64,000 nucleotides of DNA from Pseudoips prasinana (GCA_951640165.1 OX621263.1:13584001-13648000); one strand, 5' to 3'. Positions 42,701-52,299 are shown, counted from the first letter of the stretch. The notes: generated by a model from the sequence alone, not told the origin. Program-made: numbers and translations.

Positions 42701-44998
42701 AATCGGCTTAAACGTTGAAAATTGATTCCGGACCATTTATGACGTCACAGGTGCTCATGGAAGCCGATTTAATTATTGATTAAGCCATTTTTAACCTTTA
42801 TTTATTTGAACGCCATTTAATAAATCGATGTTCGGTGACTTAGCCGGTAGAGCCCCTGGCCTTTATTGGGACCATCTTTAATTCGGTCAGAGAATTTATG
42901 ATGAGGTCTTGTCCTTTTCACATAGGCCACGTGTACTTCTGCTGTCAATCTTCTTTCATTCATCTCTTCTAAATGCTCAAACCATATCGTATAAGCCATC
43001 ATAGCGAAATCTTATTATTAAGAAAGTCTACAAGTAAAACACACGTTGTTGAATCGGGATATTAGATATACAAAATGTAACATATATAATAAAGGAAGCA
43101 GATCGCTTTAAGAAACCAAATCTATGAAATATTAATCAGTTGATCGTTGTTCTCGTACGAGACGTTATTTTTTTTTATATTTCGCATATTATGATGTGCG
43201 AAGTTACACCTAATATAATTACGGGAGAATTATTTAACAGTATATTTTTAATATTCTTCTTTTCAAAAATTCCGAAGACACATAAAAATTGTTAAAAGGA
43301 AAATCTTTCTGTTTGTACAAAAAATCTATTTGAACTAAAAGCATATGAGCGTATGAATTATTCTGTCAGATCTCAAGCTACAAGTATTATTGATCAGAGA
43401 TCACGTTCTTATTATGTAAATATCGTTGAGTCACTGTCTTAAGTATGGGTTTGTAATTTAGCAAGGTCATTTTAATTATTTTAAGTTTAAGTCAATAGTA
43501 TCTATTATTTATCGAGCAATATAGGATTTCTCCGAAACGTCGAAGCTTGTTTTTAACGTATCTATGAGACATACATTGTATCCGTGTTTATGAACGGTGA
43601 TATAAAATCATGAGATTTTATATCACCGTTCAGAATAGGTACGAGGATTACATAGACTTACGCCTGTATCCCAGAGGGGTAGGCAGAGACAACGGATTTC
43701 CATTTGTCACGATCCTTGCACACTTCTTTCGCTACTCGAAATACTGATGTAAGAGAGCGTTGTGGTGTGAAAGAGGTTGTAGTCACAAATATTGAATAAT
43801 GTATGCTGAGATGGTTTGGCTATTTAGAAAGGATTAATGAAAGAAGATTGATAAAAGAAGTATACCTGGCCCGTGTGAATGGTACAACCGGAAGGGGAAG
43901 ACCTCGTAGAACATTCTCTGATCAAATCGGAGACATTCTCAAGAAAGGCCAGGTCAGAAGTGTTCTAAACCGGCGAGCATATATGAAGAATATAATGTCA
44001 GTAAACGAGGATTCTATATATCAAATGGCATAATTCTTATTAATATTTTTCTAATTACTTGTAGTACTTGCAGAGCCGGCGTTAAAAGCAATCATTTACC
44101 AATTGATCCGAAGCCTCGTTCGCAACAATAATTTAACGCAAATCAATATTGATTTACCCGATGTTTCGTCTTGATATATTTTTACTATCGGTATGACATG
44201 CTGGAAATCGCTGGATGCGGATAGCGCAAGACCGGCAATTGTGGAGATGTTTGGGGGAGGCCTTTGGCCAGCAGTGGACGTCTTTCGGCTGATATGATGA
44301 TGATGATGATGACATGTCTACACACAACACCAATGACATCAATTAAATTATTCCGGCGTTCGAGACCCGTATCCACAATATACGATAATGGCTAGACCCC
44401 ATTGAAAATAGCCGCTGTGTCCGTAATTCATCTAGCAACACTATTATCTATATATACATAAGTATAATAAAATCGTAGAAAAGGCAAAACTGTACATTGA
44501 ATATTTTTTTAAAACGATACTTGGAGCGTGATCAATACAACCTACATCGAAGCCAGAAATATAATTTTTTGAATTTTTGTCTGTTTATCTGTTTGTCTGT
44601 ATGTATGTCCGGGCTAAACTCAGAAAATACTGCATAGATTTACTTCAAATTTTGCATGAATATTACTAAGAGGTCGGTTCAACATATAGAATACATATTA
44701 TCACGCTATCATCTACGAGGGAGGAGCTGTGATCATTTATAAAGTTTAACGCGGGTAAAACCGCGGGGCACAGCACAGCAGCGCACATAAATAAGAATAA
44801 ATCATTTTTCAGGTCATTGAAAGCCAATGGATTAGTGGGGCCGTTATCTATGCTAATAGGCGCTTCGGTGGCGGTCCTGGATTCTACGGTCCTAGGCCAG
44901 GCTTCGGGTACGGAGGTTACGGAGGGTATGGAGGGTATAGAGGCTTCTATGGACCTCCACCGCCGCCACCGCCACCCCCACCATTCTTCTGGGGATGA
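39737..44998 (+). CDS. Gene 1: secreted Gly/Tyr/Pro-rich peptide, 80 aa, two exons
   Basis: Exon 1 (39737-39793) encodes [19 protein letters not shown], then donor GTGCGT at 39794. Exon 2 (44813-44998, after TTTTTCAG) begins VIESQWISG, continues through a Gly/Tyr/Phe/Arg-rich middle with three GGY units, a run of ten prolines and ends FFWG plus TGA. The intron is phase 0, 5019 bases. Residues 1-19 plus a few form a signal-peptide-like hydrophobic stretch, so the product is probably secreted, with cleavage likely around ALIQVIES. No cysteines remain after the signal. AATAAA follows at 45069. I do not recognise the family; Gly/Tyr-rich antimicrobial-like peptide, cuticle/silk-associated protein or structural glue are all possible. 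Strong support comes from its paralogue on the opposite strand (47225-52264). Confidence 0.8.
39866..40120 (+). repeat. tSINE-C copy in gene 1 intron
   Basis: GGTCACCGTAGCCTAGTTGG, GGGTTCGAATCCCGGTAAGT, tail GGGGCTAGGATGATCTGTGT, (ATT)n. Confidence 0.9.
40176..40502 (+). repeat. tSINE-B copy in gene 1 intron
   Basis: CTGCCTCGTTGGTCTAGCGG, GGGTTCAAATCCCGGGTCGG, AATTCGGCTAGGAGGACATT + (ATT)n; a near full-length copy with a small internal deletion near 40312. Confidence 0.9.
40836..40918 (+). repeat. Rep-S fragment
   Basis: GGCACAACGTTCATTCGCTC, GGGGAAATACCTCCACCTTA. Confidence 0.6.
40925..41170 (-). repeat. 5S-SINE copy in gene 1 intron
   Basis: Plus: GGGCGGTGGTTACCCTAGTG, CCGCCCAGTAGGCCTCTGAC, GGCGGTCACCCATCTATGGA, TTACTTCACCTCGCCGATCG. 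Complete promoter region and body. Confidence 0.85.
41275..41640 (-). repeat. tSINE-A copy split by MITE-2
   Basis: Plus: ATATCCTGGGACATCCTGGG, TCATCTGATCCCAAACTAAG, [MITE], CTATGGAAACCAGATAACTG, GGTAATCGAACCCACGACCT. Confidence 0.85.
41348..41468. mobile_element. Short MITE-2 (121 bp) inside tSINE-A
   Basis: Ends CACACGGCTACATATCAAGC and, reversed, CACACGGCTACACATCAAGC; TA at 41346-41347 and 41469-41470. The intact SINE order GCTTGTACTATGGAAACCAG at 45188 gives the empty site. Confidence 0.9.
41641..42459. other. Gene 1 intron, mostly unassigned
   Basis: A tSINE-A fragment (TATATGTTTGTCCTAAGTCT, near 41980-42070) and a minus-strand retroposon tail (AATAAATAAATAAAAATCGT, 42140-42340) are the only repeats I see. 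Confidence 0.5.
42460..43010 (-). pseudogene. LINE 3' fragment split by MITE-4
   Basis: Related to 43640-44035 and 4850-5430. The minus frame near 42960 reads [20 protein letters not shown]. The insert 42616-42854 separates TACTTTTGACCTGG from CCTTTATTGGGACC; the unbroken relative at 4903 reads CTTACCTGGTCTTTC. Confidence 0.7.
42616..42854. mobile_element. MITE-4, 239-bp fold-back element with CCTGG duplication
   Basis: Arms of about 100 bases (GGCTCTACCGGCTAAGTCGC... inverted at the right end) around a short centre with TATGACGTCAC. CCTGG is duplicated at 42611-42615 and 42855-42859. No ORF. Second copy at 62359 has the same target. Superfamily unknown; the ends do not begin CAC as in Transib. 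Confidence 0.9.
43011..43639. other. Gene 1 intron, unassigned
   Basis: AT-rich DNA with a strong hairpin at 43592-43631; no coding signal. Confidence 0.5.
43592..43631. repeat. Perfect 18-bp hairpin, 4-base loop
   Basis: Arms 43592-43609 and 43614-43631 are exact complements around ATGA. Confidence 0.9.
43640..44035 (+). pseudogene. LINE 3' fragment
   Basis: The 76-codon frame from 43803 reads [20 protein letters not shown] and [13 protein letters not shown], the C-terminal end of a LINE ORF2 family. Preceded by AGAGGGGTAGGCAGAGACAA. This uninterrupted copy is the reference for the MITE-3 and MITE-4 insertions. Confidence 0.7.
44197..44313 (+). repeat. RTE-type LINE 3' tail
   Basis: CTGGATGCGGATAGCGCAAG, GGCCAGCAGTGGACGTCTTT, ending (ATG)n at 44297-44312. 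Confidence 0.85.
44455..44776 (-). repeat. Rep-G2 copy abutting exon 2 of gene 1
   Basis: Plus: ATAATAAAATCGTAGAAAAG to AACGCGGGTAAAACCGCGGG. Its end is about 36 bases before the splice acceptor of exon 2, so branch point and acceptor must fit in the remaining gap. Confidence 0.85.
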
Positions 44999-45068
44999 GT
45001 TCATAAACACGATGAAACTGCTTGGCACAAATTAGATCTAAAATCTTGGTATTTATTGTTTTGTATTA

Positions 45069-45074
45069 AATAAA
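45069..45074 (+). terminator. Polyadenylation signal of gene 1
   Basis: AATAAA 71 bases after the stop codon, followed by a GT/T-rich stretch (AAGTGTTGATGTTTTATTTC) suited to cleavage near 45090. Confidence 0.7.
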
Positions 45075-45116
45075 ATATATGGTTAAATGAAGTGTTGATG
45101 TTTTATTTCTTTAAAG

Positions 45117-45675
45117 ATAATAATAATAATCAAATCCTGGGACATTATGTACCTACCTACACACGGCCATCTGATCCCAAACTAAGCAGAGCTTGTACTA
45201 TGGAAACCAGATAACTGATATACTACCTTTCGTTTGTTAATAATAATAATATCCTGGGAAATTATGTACACACGGCTATCTGATCCCAAACTAAGCAAAG
45301 CTTGACTATGGAAACCAGATAACTGATATACAACCGATCTTTTGTTTATAATAATATCCTGGGACATTATTTACACACGGCCATCTGATCCCAAACTAAG
45401 CAGAGCTTGTACTATGGATACCAAATAACTGATATACTACATATAATACTTTTCTTTTGTAAATACATACTTATATAGATAATTACACCCAGGACAAACA
45501 GACATCTGTCCTGGGTGGGAATCGATGCAATATAGATATTGTTTTATAGATAAAATTACACCCAAATTCAGGACAAATGTTAATGCACACAAATATCTGT
45601 CCTGTGTGGGAATCGAACCCACGACCTCCGGCGTGAAAAACTAGCATTTGCCCACCACGCCAACAGGCCCGTCAA
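45117..45675 (-). repeat. Cluster of four adjacent tSINE-A copies
   Basis: Units at about 45117-45240, 45241-45342, 45343-45535 and 45536-45675, all in the same orientation, each restarting at an AATAAT...CCTGGGA or box B boundary. The last two keep tRNA-like heads (GGTGGGAATCG; GGGAATCGAACCCACGACCT). They begin directly after the gene 1 polyadenylation region. Confidence 0.85.
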
Positions 45676-45738
45676 AAGATAGATAGTATTCTAAATTACT
45701 TAGTGCTTTATTTGGACAATTATTTTTCAATTTGATTA

Positions 45739-45867
45739 AATTTTAATTTTATAGCATTATTCCCAATGCAAAGGTTCGAGACCCGCCGGACGATTAAATT
45801 TATGATTTCCCATTTTTGAGATTAGATTAAAGCTTTTCATTGCGAATAATGCTATAAAATTAAAATT
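45739..45867. repeat. tRNA-like box flanked by 30-bp inverted ends
   Basis: Arms 45739-45768 and 45838-45867 (one mismatch) enclose GGTTCGAGACCC (B-box-like, 45773-45784) and ATTTATGATTTCCCATTTTT. Related to 46020-46140 and 61719-61860. Confidence 0.75.
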
Positions 45868-46019
45868 CAATCATTTGGAAGAATATTATCAATATGATAT
45901 GATCTTTCACATGCAACTGTGAACATATCAGTCGGCCATGTTTCTAGAAAAACAAAACCGATAGATAATACCTACATCCTCCGGAAGGGTGTTAGCAAGG
46001 GAATCCTAAATTTGATCTG

Positions 46020-46140
46020 TCAGCGTGTATCGTTCGTAGCTTAACGCAGAGCGCCTACCCCGGTGTGGTAGATGGTGCAGGTTCGAGACCCGCCGTACGA
46101 TTAAATTTATGATTTCCCATTTTTGAGATTATTTTTCAAT
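46020..46140 (+). repeat. Linear tRNA-like repeat copy
   Basis: CGTAGCTTAACGCAGAGCGC (A-box-like), GGTGCAGGTTCGAGACCCGC (B box), then GATTAAATTTATGATTTCCC. No inverted ends; the likely ancestral form. Confidence 0.65.
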
Positions 46141-46153
46141 TTGGCAACAATTT

Positions 46154-46204
46154 GGTAAACAGCTAATATTTACCACGAATAGTGGTAAATGTTAGCTGTT
46201 TACC
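46154..46204. repeat. 23-bp hairpin, 5-base loop
   Basis: Arms 46154-46176 and 46182-46204 pair with a single mismatch. Confidence 0.85.
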
Positions 46205-47224
46205 ACTTACTATCAGCTAATGACAACAAAACAGCAAAGCAAGAAAGGAAGTATAAAAAAATCAAAGACCAAACATATTTTACAAAGTTTTTATATTTCA
46301 CTAAATACCAAACATCACAAAATCATGTTATTATAAACTAAATATATAATATAATATATATTATATCTAAATATTATAATCTAGCTAGATATAACAAAAC
46401 ATGCCTAAATTATCCACAGGATACAATTTTTTATGTTTTCACGAACAAAATTGAATAGGTATACATGTACTCTTATGTATTTGTTTTGTTTCAAAATGTT
46501 AAAATACCTTCAAAAACACATTTCACACCATAATAAAATAAACATTGTTGTGTCTAATATGTTTGTTTTTCGCTAGTTGTGAGACCACTATCTATTGTCT
46601 TTTTAATAATAATAATATTTGTTCTCTCCTCAAAAGAAGAAGAACAGAAACGTTACAATCATATTTAACTTAATGAAGATCTTAATTAGTTCCACTTTGA
46701 GAGGGACTCTTTTAACAAAACCTGTATTACAGGTCACCAGGACCCTCCCGCGGTTAAAGTAGTTTATGCCTAGCACCACAAATACTTTTTAATGCCTAGC
46801 AGACGTATTGTCACCTGCCAATGTCTATGTGGGGTCCTGATGACCTATAATTCAGAATTCTTCCAAAACCTACATCAGTCACAAGTCTCCCACAAAGTCA
46901 AGGTTAGTCCGTACACTATTGTGGATTTAAAAAGAGTTCTTGTTTTTATCTAGTTAGAATCTATATTGCTTTGTGAGGAAAATATAAATTATTTGGAATT
47001 CGAATTTACACTGGAATTAAATCATTAGTTGAAACGAAATTAACTTTGCATCGTGATAAAGTCTCAGAACTCATATTTAAATATATTTTAAACGAACAGT
47101 TAACTTATTACGATACATTTTCAATGAAATCAATAACAAAACGTTACTAGATAAAATACACATTATTGTTCAAAGTATATAGAAATAGGACCGTATATAT
47201 AACAAATAACGCATATTTTTCTGT
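46205..47224. other. Tail-to-tail space between genes 1 and 2
   Basis: AT-rich; the 3' UTR of gene 2 must lie in its right end. No canonical AATAAA on the minus strand was found close to the stop codon. A loose inverted repeat (TACAGGTCACCAGGACCC / GGGTCCTGATGACCTATA) sits at 46725-46855. Confidence 0.45.
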
Positions 47225-50200
47225 TCAACCCCACCAAACGGAAGGAGGGGGTGGATAAGCGCCATAGCCTCCATAATAGATGCCAATCCCTCCATTACCA
47301 AAACCAGGCCCAAAAGCTCCAGGCCCGCCGAAACCGCCGCCGGGGCCGCCGAAACCACCAACGGGGCCGCCAAAACCGCCGCCGAAACCACCAAATGGAC
47401 GGCTTTCAATGGTCTGAAAAGACAAAGAATTCTGCATGAAATTTTCAGACAAAAGATGTAATGATCTATTCCCTAAACGATTAGCGAGGTTAAGCAGCCA
47501 AGCGCGATTAATCTTTAGATGGGTGACCACCTAATTGGTTTAATTTTGAGCATTCCTGTGCTTCGGAGGGTACTTCTTGTAGTCATTAGACAAAAGTTAT
47601 TCAGAACTAATTATGTCCGTATTATATTAGTTACTAGCTGTGCCTCCCGGTTTCACCCACGTAGCTATATAAATTTTAGCCGAGGTGTTATTCCGATATA
47701 AAAAAAAGGTTTGTATTCACGTATACTTTAAAAAAGCGCTTGTAAATAGTCAGAACATGTTTCTTATAATAATTTAAGTATTCATAATTATTCAAGTTAT
47801 TGCCAAGACATTATTTATAGGTTCAATTATAAAGATTCATATCTTGTCTGAATGGTTATATCTGCATTTAGCTAATAATTCAATATTATTATAAGTGAAG
47901 TATATAAGCTACATTACTACAGAGTTTCATCAAAATCCGTTCCGTAGTTTTGGCATGAAAGAGGAACAAACATCCATACCTACTCACAACCTTTCACATC
48001 TATAGGTACATAAAATAAAATCGTAGAAAAGTCAAAACTGTACATTGCATATTTTTTTAAAAGGATACCTGGGGTGTGATCTACTATCGATATCGAAGCC
48101 AAAAATATAGTTTTTAGAATTTTTGTCTGTTTGTCTGTATGTATGTCCGGGCTTAACTCAAAAAGCATGCAGTAGCATGGATTTACTTCAAATTTTGCAT
48201 GAATATTACTAAGAGGTCGGGTCAACATATAGGCTACATATTATCACGCTATCACCAACGGGGGAGGAGCTGTGATAATTTATAAAGTTTAACGCGGGTA
48301 AAACCGCAGGGCACAGCTAGTTTATAATATAGCTTATAAATTACTACAAATATATACAGGTACTATTACTTATAGCCGAATAAAACATAGGCTATAATTT
48401 ATATAGTTTAACGCGGGTAAAACCGCGGGCACCGCTAGTTAGCTATAAAACAACCTATTTGTTAGGAAATTATAGGCTAATTTAAAAGTGGTATTAAATC
48501 TATGTCACGACTTTTCTATTGTTTACATTTTTAATAAATGTTGCCAATTTTAGTACAGACGCCAGCATATCCGGCTACCCCTATCTGCCAAATTTCTTTT
48601 ATTAATTTTCAACTTTATCACAAAAGCATAAGGTTCACTTTCAATTGGGGAAATTTGACGGATTTAGGTAGCTTGATGTGCTGGCGTCTGTACAAAAAGA
48701 AAGAAATTGTTTTTCACATAAAAATTAAAAAAAATCACACATTCCGCTTATTCAAGCCGCTTAGTAGGCCTCTGACAACTTAACGCTAGGCTACAAACGG
48801 GATCGACAGAGTTGCGTCCCCACCAAAGCACGGAGATGCTCAAAAATTAAACTATTCATAAACACATATGTAATATATACATACATAATATACACATACA
48901 TAATTGCTTAACTTCGCCAATCACTTACTGCCCGATGAGAGCATTTGGCTATGAGTATTTTAGTTTGATAGACCAAAATGTGCCTAGTGCACCCGGTCTC
49001 GCAAGAATCACTCACCTAACCCGAGTAACGAAGCGAGTGGAAGATGGTAAAGACGCCAGCACATCAAGCTACCCCAATCTGTCAAATTTCCGCAATTGAA
49101 AGTGAACCTTATGCTTATGTGATAAAGTTGAAAATCTATAAAAGTTTGATAGATTGATGTGCTAGCGTCTGTACTATATAATCAACAAATTCACCAACCG
49201 ATGTTACAGAGCTCGCGAACAAAAAGGCTTTCTCCAATCTTTGTAACTCAAATATTTCACTTATCATATCTCAGGGATAAGTACTTCTCCGAGCGAAACA
49301 AAGAGGCGTATTGTTCTTATTCCAATGCTTTGAACTGCAGAATTGAGTAAAGTATAATTCCGAGGGTATTTTGAAAACACATCGCTGTACAATTTGTATA
49401 GAAGTACCCGCGCTTAATTGAAAAGAAAAACAAATGATTATTGAAACAATGAATATCCTACTAATATAATGAATGTTTGTTACTCTTTCATGCCAAAACT
49501 ACGGAACGGATTTTGATGAAACTCTGTAGTAATATAACTTATACTTATATCCGAATAATACATGGGCTATAATTAAGTTTCAAGCGGGTGAAACCGCGGG
49601 GAACAGCTGGCAAAATTATAATGCAATAGGCAGTATTGAACACCATTAATTTAAATGGCATGACATCAATATTTTTCAGTAAAACTTATTTTTGCATGCT
49701 TGTGTTGAGGAATGGTGAATGCATGACACGAGCGTTACGGATCGTGTGATCGGGCGAGAAGAACGGAAGTTGAGAAGGAGATATAAATTAGTGAAGATGG
49801 AAAGAGGGAGCTACATTTCGTTTATTTTTTACTCATTTGACAGTTCTATGTGTTTTCCCAAATTTATTATTAGGCATAGACCAACATAATCCCCATTCTT
49901 TTCAAGTACCACATGTACAGACGCCAGCACATCAAGCTACCCCAATCTGTCAAATTTTCCCAATTGAAAGTGAACCTTATACTTTTGCGATAAAGTTGAA
50001 AATCTATAAAAGAAAGGTAGCTGAGGTAGCTCGATGTGCTGGCGTCTGTACTAACTTGCGTTACTATCTCTATATATATATATATGTAAAATAACAAAAC
50101 GTATGTAGATCTGCCCTAATTGCAAGTCCTTTGTTGATGTAAAATGCATTAATTATTTGGTATTATTGCTCGGAAGATATTTTGATTTGGTCACTATTGG

Positions 50201-52264
50201 ATCTATTGTTTATTATTATTATTATTGTGGTAAGCGTAGGGTGGACCCCTGGTATGATGGACCGATGAACTTGTGGAAACCACTGAACGTTCCTACTTAT
50301 CTTAAACAATAATCAAAATAAGAAAACTACAATAAGGCAGTCCTACGATTCTTTTTCTAATCACCCCTCAGGCGTGCCAATTGTTGCCCTGATCGAAGTT
50401 AAATAGAAATCACATATATTTTATTAGTTTTTAAATTAACTATAAACTATCGGAATAGAAATGAATATATTTCAGTAGTTTGGCTTAAGACTCAATAAAT
50501 ACATTCTTAGGAAAATAGTTAGCAATTCTACAACATTGCAAAAGTCGTTACAAAAGATCGAAAACCCATCTATTCCCCCGTCTTATGGTAAGACCGGCAA
50601 TTGTGGAAATCTATGGGGGAGGCCTTTGTCCAGCAGTGGACGTCTTTCGGCTGATATGATGATGATGAAACTTAGAGTGCGAACCATGCGTCAGTGACCG
50701 TGAAACGTTGTCGGTGTTATATGAAGTTAAAGTCTTTCTGATTAAATTCATTGCGGGATCCAAGACCGTTAAAGCGATTCCCCGGGACATGCCTGAGCCT
50801 CACCGCTCAGTGTCAATTCATTGTGTGCCACTGTTGATCCTGGCTTACAGGAGTTAAAGTTAAGGTAACAAAGAAACCCCAACTTTTATCACAGTGTAGG
50901 TATTGTATTCTACTAGTCAATCCTTTTCATTTGATACCTATATAGAAGGACTTATGAAAAAAAAATGTATTTACCATATTGTGATGGCAGCTATCTAGGA
51001 TGTGATTTTTCTTTACACTTTATTGCGTCATATAATATACAGTTCCGTAAAATAAATAACAGTAATGTTCATCCAATAGGCGGCCTTATTGCTAAAAGCG
51101 ATCTCTTCCAGGCAACCATTGAGTTGAATGACTAGTAGAATACAATACCTACGGTAATATATGGATTAATCGTAGTATATAGTATTTTACTAGCCAATCC
51201 CTTTCATTTGATACCCATATTGAGGGAGTTGTGTATAAATATGGTATCCGCCATTTTGTGTCGAAGGATATCTTGGATCGATTTTCATCAAACATAACTA
51301 AGCATACTGCCGACTAAGTCACCTTTAAAAAAAACAATATCAAAACCGGTTCATCCGTTTGAGAGCTACCATGTCACAGACAGACACTAACCCAAACAGA
51401 CAAAGAAACATCGACGTCAAACGTATAACAGCCCTCTTTTTGCGTCTGGGGTTAAAAACCGTTGTATGATGAAAAAGCTGTACAGTGCCAACCTCCTCTC
51501 TCTCCTCGATGCATTTAATATATTGCGTAGGGCACAGACAATGAGATTCCGAGTTCTATCTCCTAAGGGCATAGGGTAGGCTGGATGTGTCCAAAACACA
51601 TTATTAGTTTTCTCAAAATTAGCAAAATTTATAGAAAATGTAAACAGTAAAAAAGTTGCGCACTCGAGTTGCATGCCTTTTTTGGTTTTAGAATTTTATA
51701 TCAACCTTATAGTCCGGTCAATTTAGACGTCCAAGGTTACAATAATTCCCATTAGGATGAAATTTGGTAGGATCGTTCATTACACTATTATGAAGGAAAT
51801 GTGAAAAGTCCTCACCGACCCGGCACGTGCAAAAATCTTTACTCGGAGTCAAAAGTCACAAAAACGGGTTTATTTTCAGCAAAACGGTAAGTTTTATCAT
51901 AAAATTAGCTCAGACGTAAATTGTAGATTACATAATTATCTATAAAAAATATCTCAGTACGTTATTTTCCTAAGAGCCACCGGTTTTTAGATATAACGAT
52001 TCAAAAAGTTGAAAGAGCCTACAAGTAGGTTCTTTTAAAGCATATTGTAGCCAAATTATTTAGTTTTTATAAAAACCTACACCAATAAATCAAGCAAAAG
52101 GAAAATTTACTAAAAAATTTATTAAAATCTTTTTTTATCGCGGAGGCTCGCTTTTGCACAACTATGATCAAGTATTAAGACATTTGTAAAAATAAAGATA
52201 TACATACCTGCAATAAAGCTAGAACCACCACAACCAAACACAAAATTCTATTCACAGTCGACAT
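47225..52264 (-). CDS. Gene 2: secreted Gly/Phe/Pro-rich peptide, 81 aa, two exons
   Basis: Exon 1 (52264-52208) encodes MSTVNRILCLVVVVLALLQ, then donor GTATGT. Exon 2 (47413-47225, after CTTTTCAG) begins TIESRPFGG, continues with GGFGG/GGPG-type repeats, a YYGGYGAY stretch, four prolines and ends SVWWG plus stop. Phase-0 intron of 4794 bases. Twelve of 19 exon-1 residues match gene 1; the junction peptide (V/T)IES and the aromatic-aromatic-Gly end are shared. One frame runs open leftwards of the acceptor (to 47530), which could mislead a single-exon call, but the exon-1 match and the acceptor favour splicing. Probably secreted; function unknown. Confidence 0.8.
47470..47610 (+). repeat. 5S-SINE fragment in gene 2 intron
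   Basis: GATTAGCGAGGTTAAGCAGC, TTTAGATGGGTGACCACCTA, GTGCTTCGGAGGGTAC. Confidence 0.7.
47634..48003 (+). repeat. Rep-G1 split by Rep-R
   Basis: CTAGCTGTGCCTCCCGGTTT to TTATTCCGATATA, then Rep-R at 47703-47890 (GGTTTGTATTCACGTATACT), then AAGTATATAAGCTACATTAC to CACAACCTTTCACATCTATA. Confidence 0.7.
48003..48440 (-). repeat. Rep-G2 followed by a Rep-G1 fragment
   Basis: Rep-G2 48003-48325 (ends GTAAAACCGCAGGGCACAGC); Rep-G1 piece to about 48440 (TTTAACGCGGGTAAAACCGC). Confidence 0.75.
48556..48690. mobile_element. MITE-1 copy in gene 2 intron
   Basis: CAGACGCCAGCATATCCGGC to GATGTGCTGGCGTCTG; TA at 48554-48555 and 48691-48692. Confidence 0.9.
48740..48960 (-). repeat. 5S-SINE copy, degraded
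   Basis: Plus: AAGCCGCTTAGTAGGCCTCT, CAAAGCACGGAGATGCTCAA, ACTTCGCCAATCACTTACTG. Confidence 0.6.
49050..49171. mobile_element. MITE-1 copy with internal deletion
   Basis: AGACGCCAGCACATCAAGCT left, GATGTGCTAGCGTCTG right; about 13 bases shorter than full length. Confidence 0.8.
49172..49459. other. Gene 2 intron, unassigned
   Basis: Nothing recognised. Confidence 0.5.
49460..49610 (-). repeat. Rep-G1 copy
   Basis: Plus: ATGTTTGTTACTCTTTCATG to GGGTGAAACCGCGGGGAACA. Confidence 0.7.
49918..50048. mobile_element. MITE-1 copy in gene 2 intron
   Basis: CAGACGCCAGCACATCAAGC to GATGTGCTGGCGTCTG; TA at 49916-49917 and 50049-50050. Confidence 0.9.
50049..50584. other. Gene 2 intron, mostly unassigned
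   Basis: A decayed RTE piece (GGTATGATGGACCGATGAAC) at 50228-50290; rest not recognised. Confidence 0.5.
50585..50670 (+). repeat. RTE-type LINE 3' tail
   Basis: AAGACCGGCAATTGTGGAAA, GGAGGCCTTTGTCCAGCAGT, CTTTCGGCTGATATGATGAT. Confidence 0.8.
50671..52207. other. Gene 2 intron, mostly unassigned
   Basis: Contains a minus-strand retroposon part at 51010-51140 (CACTTTATTGCGTCATATAA, AAAGCGATCTCTTCCAGGCA). An 85-codon minus ORF at 51417-51674 has no feature I can name. Confidence 0.45.
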
Positions 52265-52299
52265 AATAAATTCTTATCCTTGTCGCCGAATTAAAAACA

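Noticed and set aside
42616..42854. Transib-type MITE
   Set aside because: A 5-bp duplication would fit, but the ends start GGCTCTACC rather than the CAC-type heptamer of Transib; left unclassified.
44817..45035. 72-aa plus-strand ORF over exon 2 of gene 1, and the 120-aa minus ORF at 44666-45028
   Set aside because: Both are shadows of exon 2 in other frames; the frame VIESQW... is the one preserved between the paralogues.
47251..47439. 62-aa Arg-rich plus-strand ORF
   Set aside because: Antisense shadow of the Gly/Pro-rich exon 2 of gene 2.
47225..47530. Single-exon 101-aa ORF on minus ending in the Gly-rich tail
   Set aside because: Its first 39 residues come from intron/5S-SINE sequence; a CTTTTCAG acceptor at 47414 and a matching exon 1 at 52208-52264 give a spliced protein parallel to gene 1.
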